Origin: Novosphingobium sp.
Lineage (GTDB): Bacteria; Pseudomonadota; Alphaproteobacteria; Sphingomonadales; Sphingomonadaceae
Length of the DNA stretch: 36,325 nt
Direction of reading: 5' to 3'
NCBI GenBank assembly: GCA_025356575.1
Contig: JANXSP010000030.1
Location: forward strand, 1-36,325
In this document: piece by piece, positions 1 to 8,914 of the stretch
Position numbering within the stretch: position 1 is the stretch's first letter
Layout: every line of letters starts with the position of its first letter
Made by a program: the position numbers and the translations under genes
The notes under the pieces: model-generated
Told to the model about the DNA's origin: nothing
Seen by the model: the letters and a program-made list of their open reading frames with translations, nothing else
Databases searched by the model: none

Positions 1-50
1 CGCACAGTTAGACGAACAACGGGAAGATAATCGCGCGGTTCCGCGTTGTG

Positions 51-2138
51 TCATTTGTTTTTCCCGATTCCCTCGGCGATTTGCGAAAGGGTAACGGGAC
101 CAAGCACTTGCGCCAAAGTCCTTCCCTCCGGAGTGTTGCGATCATACCACAGGTATAACGGAACACCGGCGGCGCCGTGCGCCTCGAGGAAGCGGGTGAT
201 CGCGGCATCGCGGCGCGTCCAGTCGCCCTTGAGCACTATCACCCCGGCGCGCGCGAAGGCGTCGCGGGTCGTCTCGCGCTCGATTGCCACGCGCTCGTTG
301 ACCTTGCAGGTCAGGCACCAGTCGGCGGTGAAATAGACGAACACCGGTTTGCCGCGCGCGCGTGCAGCAGCCAGCGCGGGTTCGCTGAACGCAGCGGTTG
401 TCAATATGCTCGCCCTTTCCGTCTGCGGCGCGCCGAATGTGCGCGGGAGGATCAGCAGGGTCAGCAACGTCAGCATGCTCGCGCCGATGATGAAGCGCTG
501 CGCCGTGCCCTGGCCTGCGCGCTGACCGCGCCCGACCATGACCAGCAGCGCGACCAGCGCGGCGGCGACGATGCCGCAGGTCAGTGCGAACCCGTTCCCG
601 CCCAGGCGGCTGGCGAGCCACAGCAGCGCCAGCGTCGTCAGCCCCATCGGCAGCGCCATTGCGGTGCGGAAGCGCTCCATCCACTTGCCTGGGCGCGGCA
701 GCATCCGCCGCAGCGCGGGGATGAACGCCAGGGCAAGGAACGGCAGCGCCAGCCCGAGCCCGAGCGCGGCGAACAGCAGCAGCGCGGGAACGACCGGCAA
801 GAGCAGCGCCGCGCCCATCGCCGCGGCCATGAACGGCCCGGTACACGGCGTGGCCGCGAACGCGGCGAGCAGCCCGGTTGCGAACGCGCTTTTGGAGCTG
901 CCGTGGCTGGCGAACCCCGGCACCGCGAACTCGTACAGCCCGGCGAGGTTGGCAGTGATCGCGGCGGCCAGCAGGAACAGTACGACAACCACGCCGGGCT
1001 CCTGCAACTGGAATGCCCAGCCGATCTCGGCCCCGCCAGCGCGCAGCGCCAGCAGCAGCGCGCCCAATGCCGTACACGCCAGGATCACCCCGGCGCTGTA
1101 GGCAAGCCCCTCCATGCGCGCGGCCCGTCCGCTTGCGGCATCGCTGCCCCCGGCACGCGCCAGGCTCAATGCCTTGAGGCTGAGGATCGGGAACACGCAG
1201 GGCATCACGTTGAGGATCAGCCCGCCGAGCAGCGCGGCCAGCAGCAGCCCGGCCAGCGGCGCGGCCAGCGGTGCAGCAGGCCCCGCGCTCAGCGCAGTTC
1301 CGCCGGCGGGCAGCGCGCCGGGCACCGCGTTCAGCCGCAGACCGTTGCCCGCAGCGTCGAGCCTCAGCACCGCGGCGAAACCGGGGGGCGAAAGCGCGCC
1401 GAGCGCGGGCCGCGCCAGTTCGGCGACAAGCATGTCGCCGTCGCGGTAAAAGCGCTGCGGTGCGGCGTAATCGGCGAGGTGGTCGCTGGCGACGAATACA
1501 TGCGGATGGTCGAGCCTGACGCTGGCGGGCAGCGGGATTGCCAGGCGCAGGGTCTTTGCCTCGGCGCTGAAGACAACGGCGGACCCCAGCGGCGCCGGCA
1601 GCGCGGCAAGCCAGCGGTCGAACCGGGGATCGCGGGCGCGGACGGTCCCCGGTTCTGCAATGATCACCGCGCCGGTCAGCTCGCCGTGTTCGGGCACGCA
1701 GACTTCGGCGGTGCAGGCGAGCCAGTCGGCGCTGAGCGCAAGCGGCAGCGTGGAACCAGGCACGGCCGACGCGGGCACCTTGATCTGTACCAACACCGCG
1801 TATTCGTGCGAATAGACATGGTTGGCGAGGCCGTTGAGCAAAAGCAGCTCGGGCACCGGATAGCGCGGCGGGCTGACCTGCGTGCCGGGCGGGATGTGCC
1901 AGTTCAGCGTCATCCCCAGACCGGCGTCGCCGGGATTGAGCCAATAGCCATGCCATCCGGGCGCGGGGCTCATGCGGATCGCCACGGTGGTCTCGCCGCC
2001 CGGGGCAGCCGCGCTTTCGCTGACCAGGGCTGCGGCGATGTGCGTGGGTGCGGCCAGCGCCGGACCGGCCCCCAGCAACGCTGCGATCGCCAGCACGAGC
2101 TGCCACAGGCATGTAATCTTGCGGTCGTAGCGGAGCAT
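51..2138 (-). CDS. dsbD: Thiol:disulfide interchange protein, DsbD family
   Basis: Inner-membrane reductase expected to carry electrons from cytoplasmic thioredoxin to periplasmic thiol proteins. The 695-residue product has a signal peptide (residues 1-29, ending ALA). A periplasmic DsbD N-terminal domain has a Cys pair at C142 and C147. The multi-span CcdA-like core (about 295-565) has NVMPCVFPI with C314 and ATPCTGPF with C432, the expected membrane cysteine pair. A C-terminal thioredoxin domain has WCLTC (C608, C611) and a cis-Pro loop GAAGVP. All three cysteine pairs are present, so it looks functional. The frame stays open upstream to 2426, but the ATG at 2138 directly precedes the signal peptide, and a longer start would run into the divergent phosphatase gene. 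No strong ribosome binding site is visible. A TlpA-like protein at 30139 is a possible partner (inference). Confidence 0.9.
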   Translation of the reverse strand: MLRYDRKITCLWQLVLAIAALLGAGPALAAPTHIAAALVSESAAAPGGETTVAIRMSPAPGWHGYWLNPGDAGLGMTLNWHIPPGTQVSPPRYPVPELLLLNGLANHVYSHEYAVLVQIKVPASAVPGSTLPLALSADWLACTAEVCVPEHGELTGAVIIAEPGTVRARDPRFDRWLAALPAPLGSAVVFSAEAKTLRLAIPLPASVRLDHPHVFVASDHLADYAAPQRFYRDGDMLVAELARPALGALSPPGFAAVLRLDAAGNGLRLNAVPGALPAGGTALSAGPAAPLAAPLAGLLLAALLGGLILNVMPCVFPILSLKALSLARAGGSDAASGRAARMEGLAYSAGVILACTALGALLLALRAGGAEIGWAFQLQEPGVVVVLFLLAAAITANLAGLYEFAVPGFASHGSSKSAFATGLLAAFAATPCTGPFMAAAMGAALLLPVVPALLLFAALGLGLALPFLALAFIPALRRMLPRPGKWMERFRTAMALPMGLTTLALLWLASRLGGNGFALTCGIVAAALVALLVMVGRGQRAGQGTAQRFIIGASMLTLLTLLILPRTFGAPQTERASILTTAAFSEPALAAARARGKPVFVYFTADWCLTCKVNERVAIERETTRDAFARAGVIVLKGDWTRRDAAITRFLEAHGAAGVPLYLWYDRNTPEGRTLAQVLGPVTLSQIAEGIGKNK

Positions 2139-2268
2139 CGCGTCAGCGGCTTTCGGCAGCGAAAAAGGCCGCCACGCACCTTGCGCCGCGAAGCGCGCGG
2201 CGGCATCAGGGCCATAGGGGCCAAGCGGCGCCCAAGTCCAGTATCCTACCTGCCCAAGGACATCTTCG

Positions 2269-3996
2269 ATGCCGAACGTGCTGCCGCTGAAGTTCCAGGC
2301 CCCTAGGCTCAGGTCGGTATTTCCCCTGGCGGCCGCGCTCGTGCTGGCAGGCTGTGCCGCGGCGCCGACAGGTTCGGCGCTCGACGCGGCGCCTGCGGCG
2401 CTGGTCGCGCCCACCGGTCCGCCCAAGCTGATCGTAGCGATCGCGGTCGATCAGTTCTCCGCCGATCTGTTCGCGCAATATCGCAGCCGATACACCGCCG
2501 GGCTCGCGCGGCTCCAGCAGGGCGCGGTATTTCCCTCGGGATTTCAGTCGCACGCGGCGACCGAGACCTGTCCGGGGCACTCGACGATCCTCACCGGGGT
2601 CCATCCCGCGCGCACCGGGGTCATCGCCAACAACTGGTACGATCCCGGCATCGCCCGCGCCGACAAACGGATCTATTGTGCCGAGGACGAGACCGCCGCC
2701 GGATCGACCTCGCGCGATCCGGTGGTCTCGGCCGCGCATCTGCGCGTGCCCACGCTGGGCGATCGGCTGAAAGCGGCGGCCCCTGGCACGCGCAACGTCG
2801 CGGTTTCGGCCAAGGACCGCGCGGTCGTGATGATGGGCGGTCACGATATCGACGCGGCGTACTGGTGGAAGAAGGACCATTTCGAAACCTTCGCCGGGCT
2901 GCAACCCGTGCCCGCCGCGGTCGCCGCCAACGCTGCCGCTGCTCGCGTTCTTGCCGCCGGGGCGCCCGCGCTGGCCGCGCCTGCATGGTGCAGTGCGCGG
3001 GGCCGGGCGATGCGCGCGGGTAGCGTGGCGCTGGGCGCAGGCAGGTTCGCGCTCGCCAAGAACCAGCCCGATTCGTTTCGCGTTTCGCCGCGGATGGACG
3101 CGGCCACCGGTGCGCTCGCGATCGGCCTGGTCGATGCGATGAAGCTTGGCCAGGGGGGCGCCACCGATGTCCTCTCGATCAGCTTCTCGGCAACCGACTA
3201 TATCGGCCACGCGGTCGGCACCGAGGGGCTGGAGATGTGCATCCAGATGGCCGAGCTCGACCGTACGATCGGCGCGCTGCTGACACACCTCGATGCGGCC
3301 GGGATCGATTACGCGGTGGTCCTGACCGCCGACCACGGCGGGCTCGACACGCCCGAACGGCTCGACGAGCAGGCGCTCCCCGGCGCGACCCGCGTCGACA
3401 AGGCGCTGGGCAGTGCCGCGCTCAGCCGCGCGGTCACGGCCGCCACCGGGATCGCCGCCCCCGGATCCGGGACCGGCGGCCCGCTGATCTACGCCGATGG
3501 TCCGTTCGGCGATTACTGGTTCGATCGCACGCTGACCTCGGCGCAAAAGGCGCAGGCGACGGCCGCCTTGCTGCGGATCATGCGCGCGCACCCGCAAGTC
3601 GCCGCGGCGTTCTCGGCCGCCGAGCTGGCCGAGGCGCCGCTGCCCACTGGATCGCCGCAGGACTGGTCGCTCAAGGACCGCGCCCGCGCCGCATTCGATG
3701 CGCGCCGTTCGGGCGATGTCGTGATGCTGCTGGCGCGCGCCGTCGTGCCGATCCCCGATCCGCTACCTGGCTACACCGCCACCCACGGCAGCGCGTGGGA
3801 CTACGACCGGCGTGTGCCGATCCTGTTCTGGCGCAAGGGCCTGGCCGGGTTCGAGCAGCCCGCCCCGGTCGATACCGTAGACATCGCGCCCACGCTTGCC
3901 GCGCTGATCGGGCTGGCGGTGCCAGAGGGTGCGTTCGACGGGCGCTGCCTCGATATCGACGGCGGCCCGGGCAACACCTGCGGGCTCGGCAAGTGA
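2269..3996 (+). CDS. Alkaline phosphatase family lipoprotein (PhoK/PafA-like)
   Basis: Predicted secreted phosphomonoesterase or phosphodiesterase of the alkaline phosphatase/NPP superfamily, closest in motif to sphingomonad PhoK and to PafA. The 575-residue protein has a lipobox LVLAGC (C29), suggesting a lipid anchor. Metal ligand D61 lies in AIAVDQFS. The Thr nucleophile is T100, in TETCPGHSTILTG, as in the PafA-type enzymes that use Thr rather than Ser. Later metal-binding segments are TADHGG and ATHGSAWDYD. The ATG is preceded by AAGGA at 2256-2260, 8 bases away. It is divergent from dsbD across about 130 bp, which should hold both promoters. Its stop overlaps the GTG of the next gene (GTGA). 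The natural substrate cannot be read from sequence. Confidence 0.88.
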   Translation: MPNVLPLKFQAPRLRSVFPLAAALVLAGCAAAPTGSALDAAPAALVAPTGPPKLIVAIAVDQFSADLFAQYRSRYTAGLARLQQGAVFPSGFQSHAATETCPGHSTILTGVHPARTGVIANNWYDPGIARADKRIYCAEDETAAGSTSRDPVVSAAHLRVPTLGDRLKAAAPGTRNVAVSAKDRAVVMMGGHDIDAAYWWKKDHFETFAGLQPVPAAVAANAAAARVLAAGAPALAAPAWCSARGRAMRAGSVALGAGRFALAKNQPDSFRVSPRMDAATGALAIGLVDAMKLGQGGATDVLSISFSATDYIGHAVGTEGLEMCIQMAELDRTIGALLTHLDAAGIDYAVVLTADHGGLDTPERLDEQALPGATRVDKALGSAALSRAVTAATGIAAPGSGTGGPLIYADGPFGDYWFDRTLTSAQKAQATAALLRIMRAHPQVAAAFSAAELAEAPLPTGSPQDWSLKDRARAAFDARRSGDVVMLLARAVVPIPDPLPGYTATHGSAWDYDRRVPILFWRKGLAGFEQPAPVDTVDIAPTLAALIGLAVPEGAFDGRCLDIDGGPGNTCGLGK

Positions 3997-5225
3997 CCCC
4001 AGGCGCTCCCGCCAACGACCGCCGCGATCTGGTGATCCTGGGCGGCGGGCTCGTCGGGATGACCTTGGCGCTGGCCGCCGCCAAGGCCGGGTTCACCAGC
4101 CATGTCGTCGACCGCGCCGATCCCGCCGAGCTCACGGCCGAGGGCCACGATGGCCGCGCCTCGGCGATCTCGACCGCGAGCTGGAGCCTGTTCGGCAACA
4201 TCGGGCTGACCGCCGCGCTGGAACCGCTCGGCTGCCCGATCACGCGGATCGCGGTGACCGATGCGATGAAACCCGGACGGATCGATTTCGCGCCGCCGCC
4301 CGAAGACGGCACGCTGGGGCGGATGTTCGCCAACCGCGATTTGCGCCTGGCGCTGTTCGAAGCCGCGCGCGGCGAGCCTGCGATCGCCTGGCACTCGCGC
4401 GCCGAGATCGTCCAGCGCACCCGCGGCGAACACGGCGTCTCGGTCACGCTCGGCGATGGCCGCGAACTGGCAGGCAGCCTGATGGTTGCGGCCGAGGGCC
4501 GCCGGTCGCCAACGCGCGACCAGGCCGGGATTGCGCTCGCCAAATGGGATTACCGCCACCGCGCGATCGTGGCGGGCCTCGCCCATGAAAAGCCGCACGA
4601 CGGCACCGCGTGGGAAATTTTCTACCCTGCCGGCCCGTTCGCGCTGCTGCCGCTGACCGATCTGGCCGACGGGCGCCACCGCAGCGCGCTGGTGTGGACC
4701 GTGGCCGAACGCGACGGCGATGCGGTGCTCGAACTGTCCGAGCGCGCATTTCTGGCCGAGGTCGGCAAGGCGATGCACGGCATTTACGGCGCGGTAGAAC
4801 TGATCGCCCCGCGCGCTTCGTGGCCGCTCGGTTTCCACCACACCGCGCGCGTCGTGGCCGAGCGACTGGCGCTGGTCGGCGACGCCGCGCACGGGATCCA
4901 TCCGATCGCTGGGCAGGGCCTCAACCTGGGGCTGCGCGACGTCGGCACGCTGGTCGAGGTGCTCAGCGAAAGCGCGCGGCTCGGGCTCGATCCGGGCGAT
5001 GCCCAGCTCCTCGCCCGCTACGAACGCTGGCGCAGCCTCGACGGGTTCATGGTCAGCCTCGCTACCGACGGGCTGACGCGGTTGTTCGGGATTCCCGGCA
5101 AGGGCGCTTCGGCCGTCCGCCGGCTTGGAATGGGCGCCGTCCAACGGCTCCCCGCGCTCAAGCACTGGTTCATGGACGAAGCCCGCGGGACGAGCGGCAC
5201 CCTGCCGGAGCTGCTGCGCGGCTGA
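3993..5225 (+). CDS. FAD-dependent monooxygenase, UbiH/UbiF/VisC/COQ6 family
   Basis: Flavoprotein hydroxylase of the ubiquinone biosynthesis family, expected to hydroxylate the quinone ring in the cytoplasm or at the membrane. The 410-residue product has an N-terminal FAD-binding motif GGGLVG (residues 17-22). The conserved GD motif is LVGDAAHGIHPIAGQG (about 294-309), which contacts the flavin ribityl chain. A GTG at 3993 is chosen as start because it overlaps the stop of the upstream gene by GTGA and lies 16 residues before the dinucleotide motif. The open frame continues upstream inside the phosphatase gene, where it does not encode family sequence. Which ring position it hydroxylates (UbiH, UbiF, UbiI or UbiL type) is not decided here. 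It converges on the mitofilin-like gene, with 27 bp between the stops. Confidence 0.88.
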   Translation: MTPGAPANDRRDLVILGGGLVGMTLALAAAKAGFTSHVVDRADPAELTAEGHDGRASAISTASWSLFGNIGLTAALEPLGCPITRIAVTDAMKPGRIDFAPPPEDGTLGRMFANRDLRLALFEAARGEPAIAWHSRAEIVQRTRGEHGVSVTLGDGRELAGSLMVAAEGRRSPTRDQAGIALAKWDYRHRAIVAGLAHEKPHDGTAWEIFYPAGPFALLPLTDLADGRHRSALVWTVAERDGDAVLELSERAFLAEVGKAMHGIYGAVELIAPRASWPLGFHHTARVVAERLALVGDAAHGIHPIAGQGLNLGLRDVGTLVEVLSESARLGLDPGDAQLLARYERWRSLDGFMVSLATDGLTRLFGIPGKGASAVRRLGMGAVQRLPALKHWFMDEARGTSGTLPELLRG

Positions 5226-5252
5226 AGGGCTGCTCCATCCGGCCGGGGTGGA

Positions 5253-6182
5253 TCAATTGACCGCGGGAGTCGCTCCCGCCGGTGCCACCGGACTCGGCTG
5301 GTCGACTTGCTTGCCCGAACCGTCCGTCAGCCGGCGCGGTTCGAGCACTGCCGTGGTTTCGAGCAGGTCGAGCGCACGCTGGGCGGTTTCGTAGCGACGC
5401 GCCGCGCCGATCCAGGTGCTCGCCCCGCTCGCGCCGGGAAGATGCTGAACTTCGGCGATCGCCGCATCGATCTGGCCCTCGCTGACGAACAACCGGGCCC
5501 GATCGAACCGGGCCAAGGGATCGGGCGAAGGGGCGTTCGAGCGGCGCACTACGAACAGCGATGAAAATTCGCGTCGCACTTGCGCCCAGCCGCTTTCCTG
5601 CGCTGGCGCCGATTTGAGCGTCGCGGCGAGCCCTTCGAGCTGGGCTGAGAGCTGGTCGCGCGTGACGGGTGCGCGGGACGCCGCGATGATCGTATCGACC
5701 GCGTTGGGCTGGGCATCGGCAAAGCGCAGGCGCAACTGATCCTCGAGATAGCCGAGCGGCGCCCCGCGTTCGAGCGCGCGGCGCGCGGCGAACGCGATGA
5801 GCAATCCTTCTGCGCGCGCGGCGTTGCCCGATGCAGCCTGCGCCTGGAGATCCAGCCGGGCGATCCGCTGCTCGAGCCCGGCGACCCGGCTTTCAACCGC
5901 GCTGGCGACCACTGGCGGAAGCATCGCGGGCACCAATGCGGGTGTGCTCGACGCTGACCCGGCAACCGGGCCGGCGCCCGCGGCTGGGGTCGGCAATTCG
6001 CCGGCGCTCGTGCTCGGCGCCGAGGCATAACGATCGCTCTTGGCTATCGGCAGCAGACCGCGCCATGCCAGCCAGCCGACCAGCGCCGCGCCGATTGCGA
6101 AAGCCAGCGCAATCGCGAGCAGCGCGCCCCGTCCGCCGCCGGTGCGGCGCGCAGGTGCCGGGGTGTAGTTTTGTTCGGGCAT
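5253..6182 (-). CDS. Mitofilin (Mic60)-like inner-membrane protein, COG4223 type
   Basis: The 309-residue protein has a short basic N-terminus, one membrane segment (about 20-42), a Pro/Ala-rich linker (50-95), a likely coiled-coil stretch (about 96-135) and an alpha-helical C-terminal half. Residues 226-275 carry the pattern of the mitofilin signature: an Arg/Ala-rich helix, a SEGQIDAAIAEVQHLPG turn, then a Trp and a second Ala/Arg-rich helix. Alphaproteobacterial Mic60 genes are known to lie beside heme synthesis genes, and this one is third in a hemC-hemD operon, 10 bp after hemD. In that family the protein shapes inner-membrane invaginations. Function here is inferred from domain layout and synteny. 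The ATG at 6182 has AAGGA about 8 bases ahead; a longer start at 6272 would run back into hemD. Confidence 0.7.
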   Translation of the reverse strand: MPEQNYTPAPARRTGGGRGALLAIALAFAIGAALVGWLAWRGLLPIAKSDRYASAPSTSAGELPTPAAGAGPVAGSASSTPALVPAMLPPVVASAVESRVAGLEQRIARLDLQAQAASGNAARAEGLLIAFAARRALERGAPLGYLEDQLRLRFADAQPNAVDTIIAASRAPVTRDQLSAQLEGLAATLKSAPAQESGWAQVRREFSSLFVVRRSNAPSPDPLARFDRARLFVSEGQIDAAIAEVQHLPGASGASTWIGAARRYETAQRALDLLETTAVLEPRRLTDGSGKQVDQPSPVAPAGATPAVN

Positions 6183-6192
6183 CGCCTCGTCC

Positions 6193-6876
6193 TTATTTGC
6201 TCGTGCGGCCTTGGCACAACCCGCGCGCGGCTGCCAGTAGCGCGCGCTCGTCGGGGCGGGATGCGACCGCAAGCGCGCTCCAGCCCGTGCCGGCGGGTTC
6301 GATCAGGCGCGGGCCGATCAGCGCCAGCGCGATCCGCGCGCGCAGTGCCGGGGGCACTTCGGCCGCAAGCCGCTGCGCGGCTGCTGCCGAGTGAACCAGA
6401 ACCACCCCGCCACCGGTCAAAACCGCGCGCAGCGCCGCGGATACGGTCAGGGGCACGACCGAATAGACGATCCGCTCGGCAATGATGCAGGCACCCGGAC
6501 GAAGAGCGATTCGCTCATCGCCGGCGAGCCGCAGCAAGCGCCGGTGGCCGGGCGCCACCCGCTCGACCACCCGCTGGAGACCGCCTTCGCCCGTGTGAGC
6601 GACCACGAAGCCCGCGGCGTGCGCGGCAGCGGCGGTGGCCGCGCCCACGGCATAGACCGGCTTTTCGCGATATGCCGATAGCGCCGGGCCGCCATGGCGC
6701 AGGGCATTGGCGCTGCCGATCAGCAGGGCGTCGATCCCGTCCGCATCGGGCGGATCCCACGGGGCGGGATGCACTTCGAATAGCGGGTGCCCCACGGCGG
6801 TGAGGCCGGCCGCGCGCGCCGCGGCGACGCTCGCGCTGGCGCCGGGCTCCGCGCGGACGACCACCAGCGGCGTCAC
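6193..6876 (-). CDS. hemD: Uroporphyrinogen-III synthase
   Basis: Cytoplasmic enzyme that closes hydroxymethylbilane, the HemC product, into uroporphyrinogen III, the branch point to heme and siroheme. The 227-residue length is normal for bacterial HemD. The N-terminus (VVVRAEPGA) and the segments IDALLIGSANALRHGG and PVYAVGAATAAAA match the weakly conserved two-lobe HemD fold. Family identity is strengthened by position: its ATG overlaps the hemC stop by 4 bp (ATGA at 6873-6876), so the two are probably translationally coupled. Sequence conservation in HemD is low, so the call leans on both pattern and context. Confidence 0.9.
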   Translation of the reverse strand: MTPLVVVRAEPGASASVAAARAAGLTAVGHPLFEVHPAPWDPPDADGIDALLIGSANALRHGGPALSAYREKPVYAVGAATAAAAHAAGFVVAHTGEGGLQRVVERVAPGHRRLLRLAGDERIALRPGACIIAERIVYSVVPLTVSAALRAVLTGGGVVLVHSAAAAQRLAAEVPPALRARIALALIGPRLIEPAGTGWSALAVASRPDERALLAAARGLCQGRTSK

Positions 6877-7835
6877 GCTGCGGTGGCCGCACCGCCGGCG
6901 AAATAATCGGCGATCGCCGCGGGCGCACGCGCCAGAAGATCGGCAGCGAGCCGCGCCGGCGCATCGGCGTCACCCACAGCAAACGTCGCCGCGCCGTCGA
7001 CCCGCTCGGCGCCATCGGGGCTGTAAAGCGCCGCGCGCAGCACCAGCGTGTCGCCGCGCAGCTCGCTGTAGGCGGCGATGGGACTGTGGCAGTTACCGCC
7101 GAGCGCCGCGAGCAATTGGCGCTCGGCAAGGAGTGCGGCATGACTGGGGGCATGGTCGATGGCGGCGAGCAGCGCGCGGGTGGCGGCGTCATCGGCGCGG
7201 CATTCGATGGCGATCGCGCCCTGGCCCGGCGCAGGATACCAGTCGTGCGCGGAAAGGAGGTGGCCAACGCCGCTCTCGCCCAGGCGGACCAGCCCGGCAG
7301 CAGCCAGCAGCGTCGCTTCGGCCTCGCCCGCCGCCAGCCGCGCCAGCCGCGTCGCCACGTTGCCGCGGAACGAGACGACCGTACAGTCGGGGCGGGCATG
7401 GCGCACTTGCGCGGCGCGGCGCGGCGAACTGGTCCCGACCCGCGCCCCTTGCGGAAGCGCCGCGATGCTTGCCGCGCCGACCAGCACGTCGCGGATATCG
7501 GCGCGCGGCAGCACCGCGGCGATCACCAGCTGGGGCGGGCGGATTGTCTCGACATCCTTGGCTGAATGGACCGCCAGGTCGATCGTCCCGGCGATCAGGC
7601 AGGCGTCGAGTTCCTTGGTCCACAGCGCCTTGCCGCCGATCTCCGCCAGCGGACGGTCCTGGATCCGGTCGCCGCTGGCAATCACCGGAGCAAGCTCGAC
7701 CGCGTCGTCGTCCCAGCCATGCGCGGCGCACAACGCAGCGCGGGTTTCCTCGGCCTGCGCCAGCGCCAGCGGCGAGCGCCGGGTCCCCAGGCGCAGCCGG
7801 GGCGCGAGATCGGTAGGGTCGGGGAAGCTCGCCAT
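6873..7835 (-). CDS. hemC: Hydroxymethylbilane synthase (porphobilinogen deaminase)
   Basis: Cytoplasmic enzyme joining four porphobilinogen units into hydroxymethylbilane. The 320-residue protein has the usual landmarks: [13 protein letters not shown] at the N-terminus, HSAKDVET with the catalytic Asp at about residue 94, [10 protein letters not shown] (about 135-144), the active-site stretch [13 protein letters not shown] (about 201-213), and [10 protein letters not shown], where C249 should carry the dipyrromethane cofactor. It is first in the hemC-hemD-mitofilin-like operon and divergent from tsaD over only 44 bp, so the promoters must be packed into or near that gap. Confidence 0.97.
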   Translation of the reverse strand: MASFPDPTDLAPRLRLGTRRSPLALAQAEETRAALCAAHGWDDDAVELAPVIASGDRIQDRPLAEIGGKALWTKELDACLIAGTIDLAVHSAKDVETIRPPQLVIAAVLPRADIRDVLVGAASIAALPQGARVGTSSPRRAAQVRHARPDCTVVSFRGNVATRLARLAAGEAEATLLAAAGLVRLGESGVGHLLSAHDWYPAPGQGAIAIECRADDAATRALLAAIDHAPSHAALLAERQLLAALGGNCHSPIAAYSELRGDTLVLRAALYSPDGAERVDGAATFAVGDADAPARLAADLLARAPAAIADYFAGGAATAA

Positions 7836-7879
7836 GCGCGCCTTGTGCTACCCGCCAATGTCGTTCAGGGAAAGTCGCG

Positions 7880-8914
7880 ATGGGCGTGGTTCTCGGCATT
7901 GAATCGTCGTGCGACGAAACCGCCGCCGCGCTGGTCGATGGCCATCGCACCATCCTTGCCCAGCACATCGCCTCGCAGGACGACGCGCACCGGCCCTATG
8001 GCGGCGTGGTGCCCGAGATCGCCGCGCGCGCTCACGTCGAGCGGGTGATGCCGCTGGTGGCGGCTACGCTCGTCGACGCAGGGATGACGCTGGCCGATGT
8101 CGCCGCCGTCGCGGTTACCGCCGGACCGGGACTCATCGGCGGGGTGATGGTCGGCTTGGTCAGCGCCAAGGCGCTGGCGCTGGCCGCGGACAAACCGCTG
8201 ATGGCGATCAACCATCTCGAAGGTCACGCGCTGTCGGCGCGGCTGGCCGATCCCGCGCTCGAATTTCCCTATCTGCTGCTGCTCGTCTCCGGCGGGCATT
8301 GCCAGATCCTCGTCGTGAGCGGGGTAGGCCGGTATCGCCGCCTGGCCACCACGATCGACGATGCCCTGGGCGAGGCGTTCGACAAGACCGCCAAGATCCT
8401 CGGGCTGGGCTTTCCCGGCGGTCCGGCGGTCGAAGCGGCTGCTGCGCGCGGTGATCCCCGGGCGGTCCCCCTTCCGCGACCGCTGCTGGGTAGCGCCGAG
8501 CCGCATTTCTCCTTTGCAGGACTAAAAAGCGCTGTTCTGCGCGCCAAACAGGCCGGGAGCCACGCCGATGAAGACATCGCGGCGGCGTTCCAGGCGGCGG
8601 CGATCGACTGCGTGATCGACCGGACCCGCCGCGCGCTCGTCGCTGCCGGCGCGGTCGGCGCGCTGGTCGTGGCGGGCGGAGTGGCGGCAAACCGGGCGAT
8701 GCGCACCGCACTCCAAGCGCTGGCGGCAGAGCGCGGCTTGCGCTTCTCCGCACCGCCGGCCGCACTGTGTACCGATAACGCGGCCATGATTGCCTGGGCC
8801 GGGGTCGAACGGCTGGGCACCGGTCAGAACGATCCGCTCGACTTCGCGCCCCGCCCCCGCTGGCCGCTCGATCCGTCGGCGGAAGTGGTCCGCGGCGCCG
8901 GGATCAAGGCATGA
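7880..8914 (+). CDS. tsaD: tRNA N6-adenosine threonylcarbamoyltransferase
   Basis: Catalytic subunit that transfers threonylcarbamoyl to A37 of ANN-decoding tRNAs, working with TsaB and TsaE. The 344-residue length is typical. It starts [17 protein letters not shown], the family signature. The metal ligands are H112 and H116 in NHLEGH, and D299 in [10 protein letters not shown]. An ATG at 7880 is preceded by AGGGA at 7867-7871. Divergence from hemC is a common alphaproteobacterial arrangement. The stop overlaps the next start by ATGA, so the flippase gene is probably co-translated. Confidence 0.97.
   Translation: MGVVLGIESSCDETAAALVDGHRTILAQHIASQDDAHRPYGGVVPEIAARAHVERVMPLVAATLVDAGMTLADVAAVAVTAGPGLIGGVMVGLVSAKALALAADKPLMAINHLEGHALSARLADPALEFPYLLLLVSGGHCQILVVSGVGRYRRLATTIDDALGEAFDKTAKILGLGFPGGPAVEAAAARGDPRAVPLPRPLLGSAEPHFSFAGLKSAVLRAKQAGSHADEDIAAAFQAAAIDCVIDRTRRALVAAGAVGALVVAGGVAANRAMRTALQALAAERGLRFSAPPAALCTDNAAMIAWAGVERLGTGQNDPLDFAPRPRWPLDPSAEVVRGAGIKA

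Noticed and set aside
34..45. Small inverted repeat just after the dsbD stop
   Set aside because: Only four to five base pairs with a two to four base loop and no T run; too weak for a terminator.
177..2306. Long open frame opposite dsbD
   Set aside because: High GC keeps antisense frames open. The translation is low-complexity Arg/Gln/Ala with no family pattern, while dsbD on the other strand is intact.
5232..5250. Imperfect inverted repeat between the convergent ubiH-like and mitofilin-like genes
   Set aside because: Possible bidirectional terminator, but the stem is interrupted and there is no T or A run.
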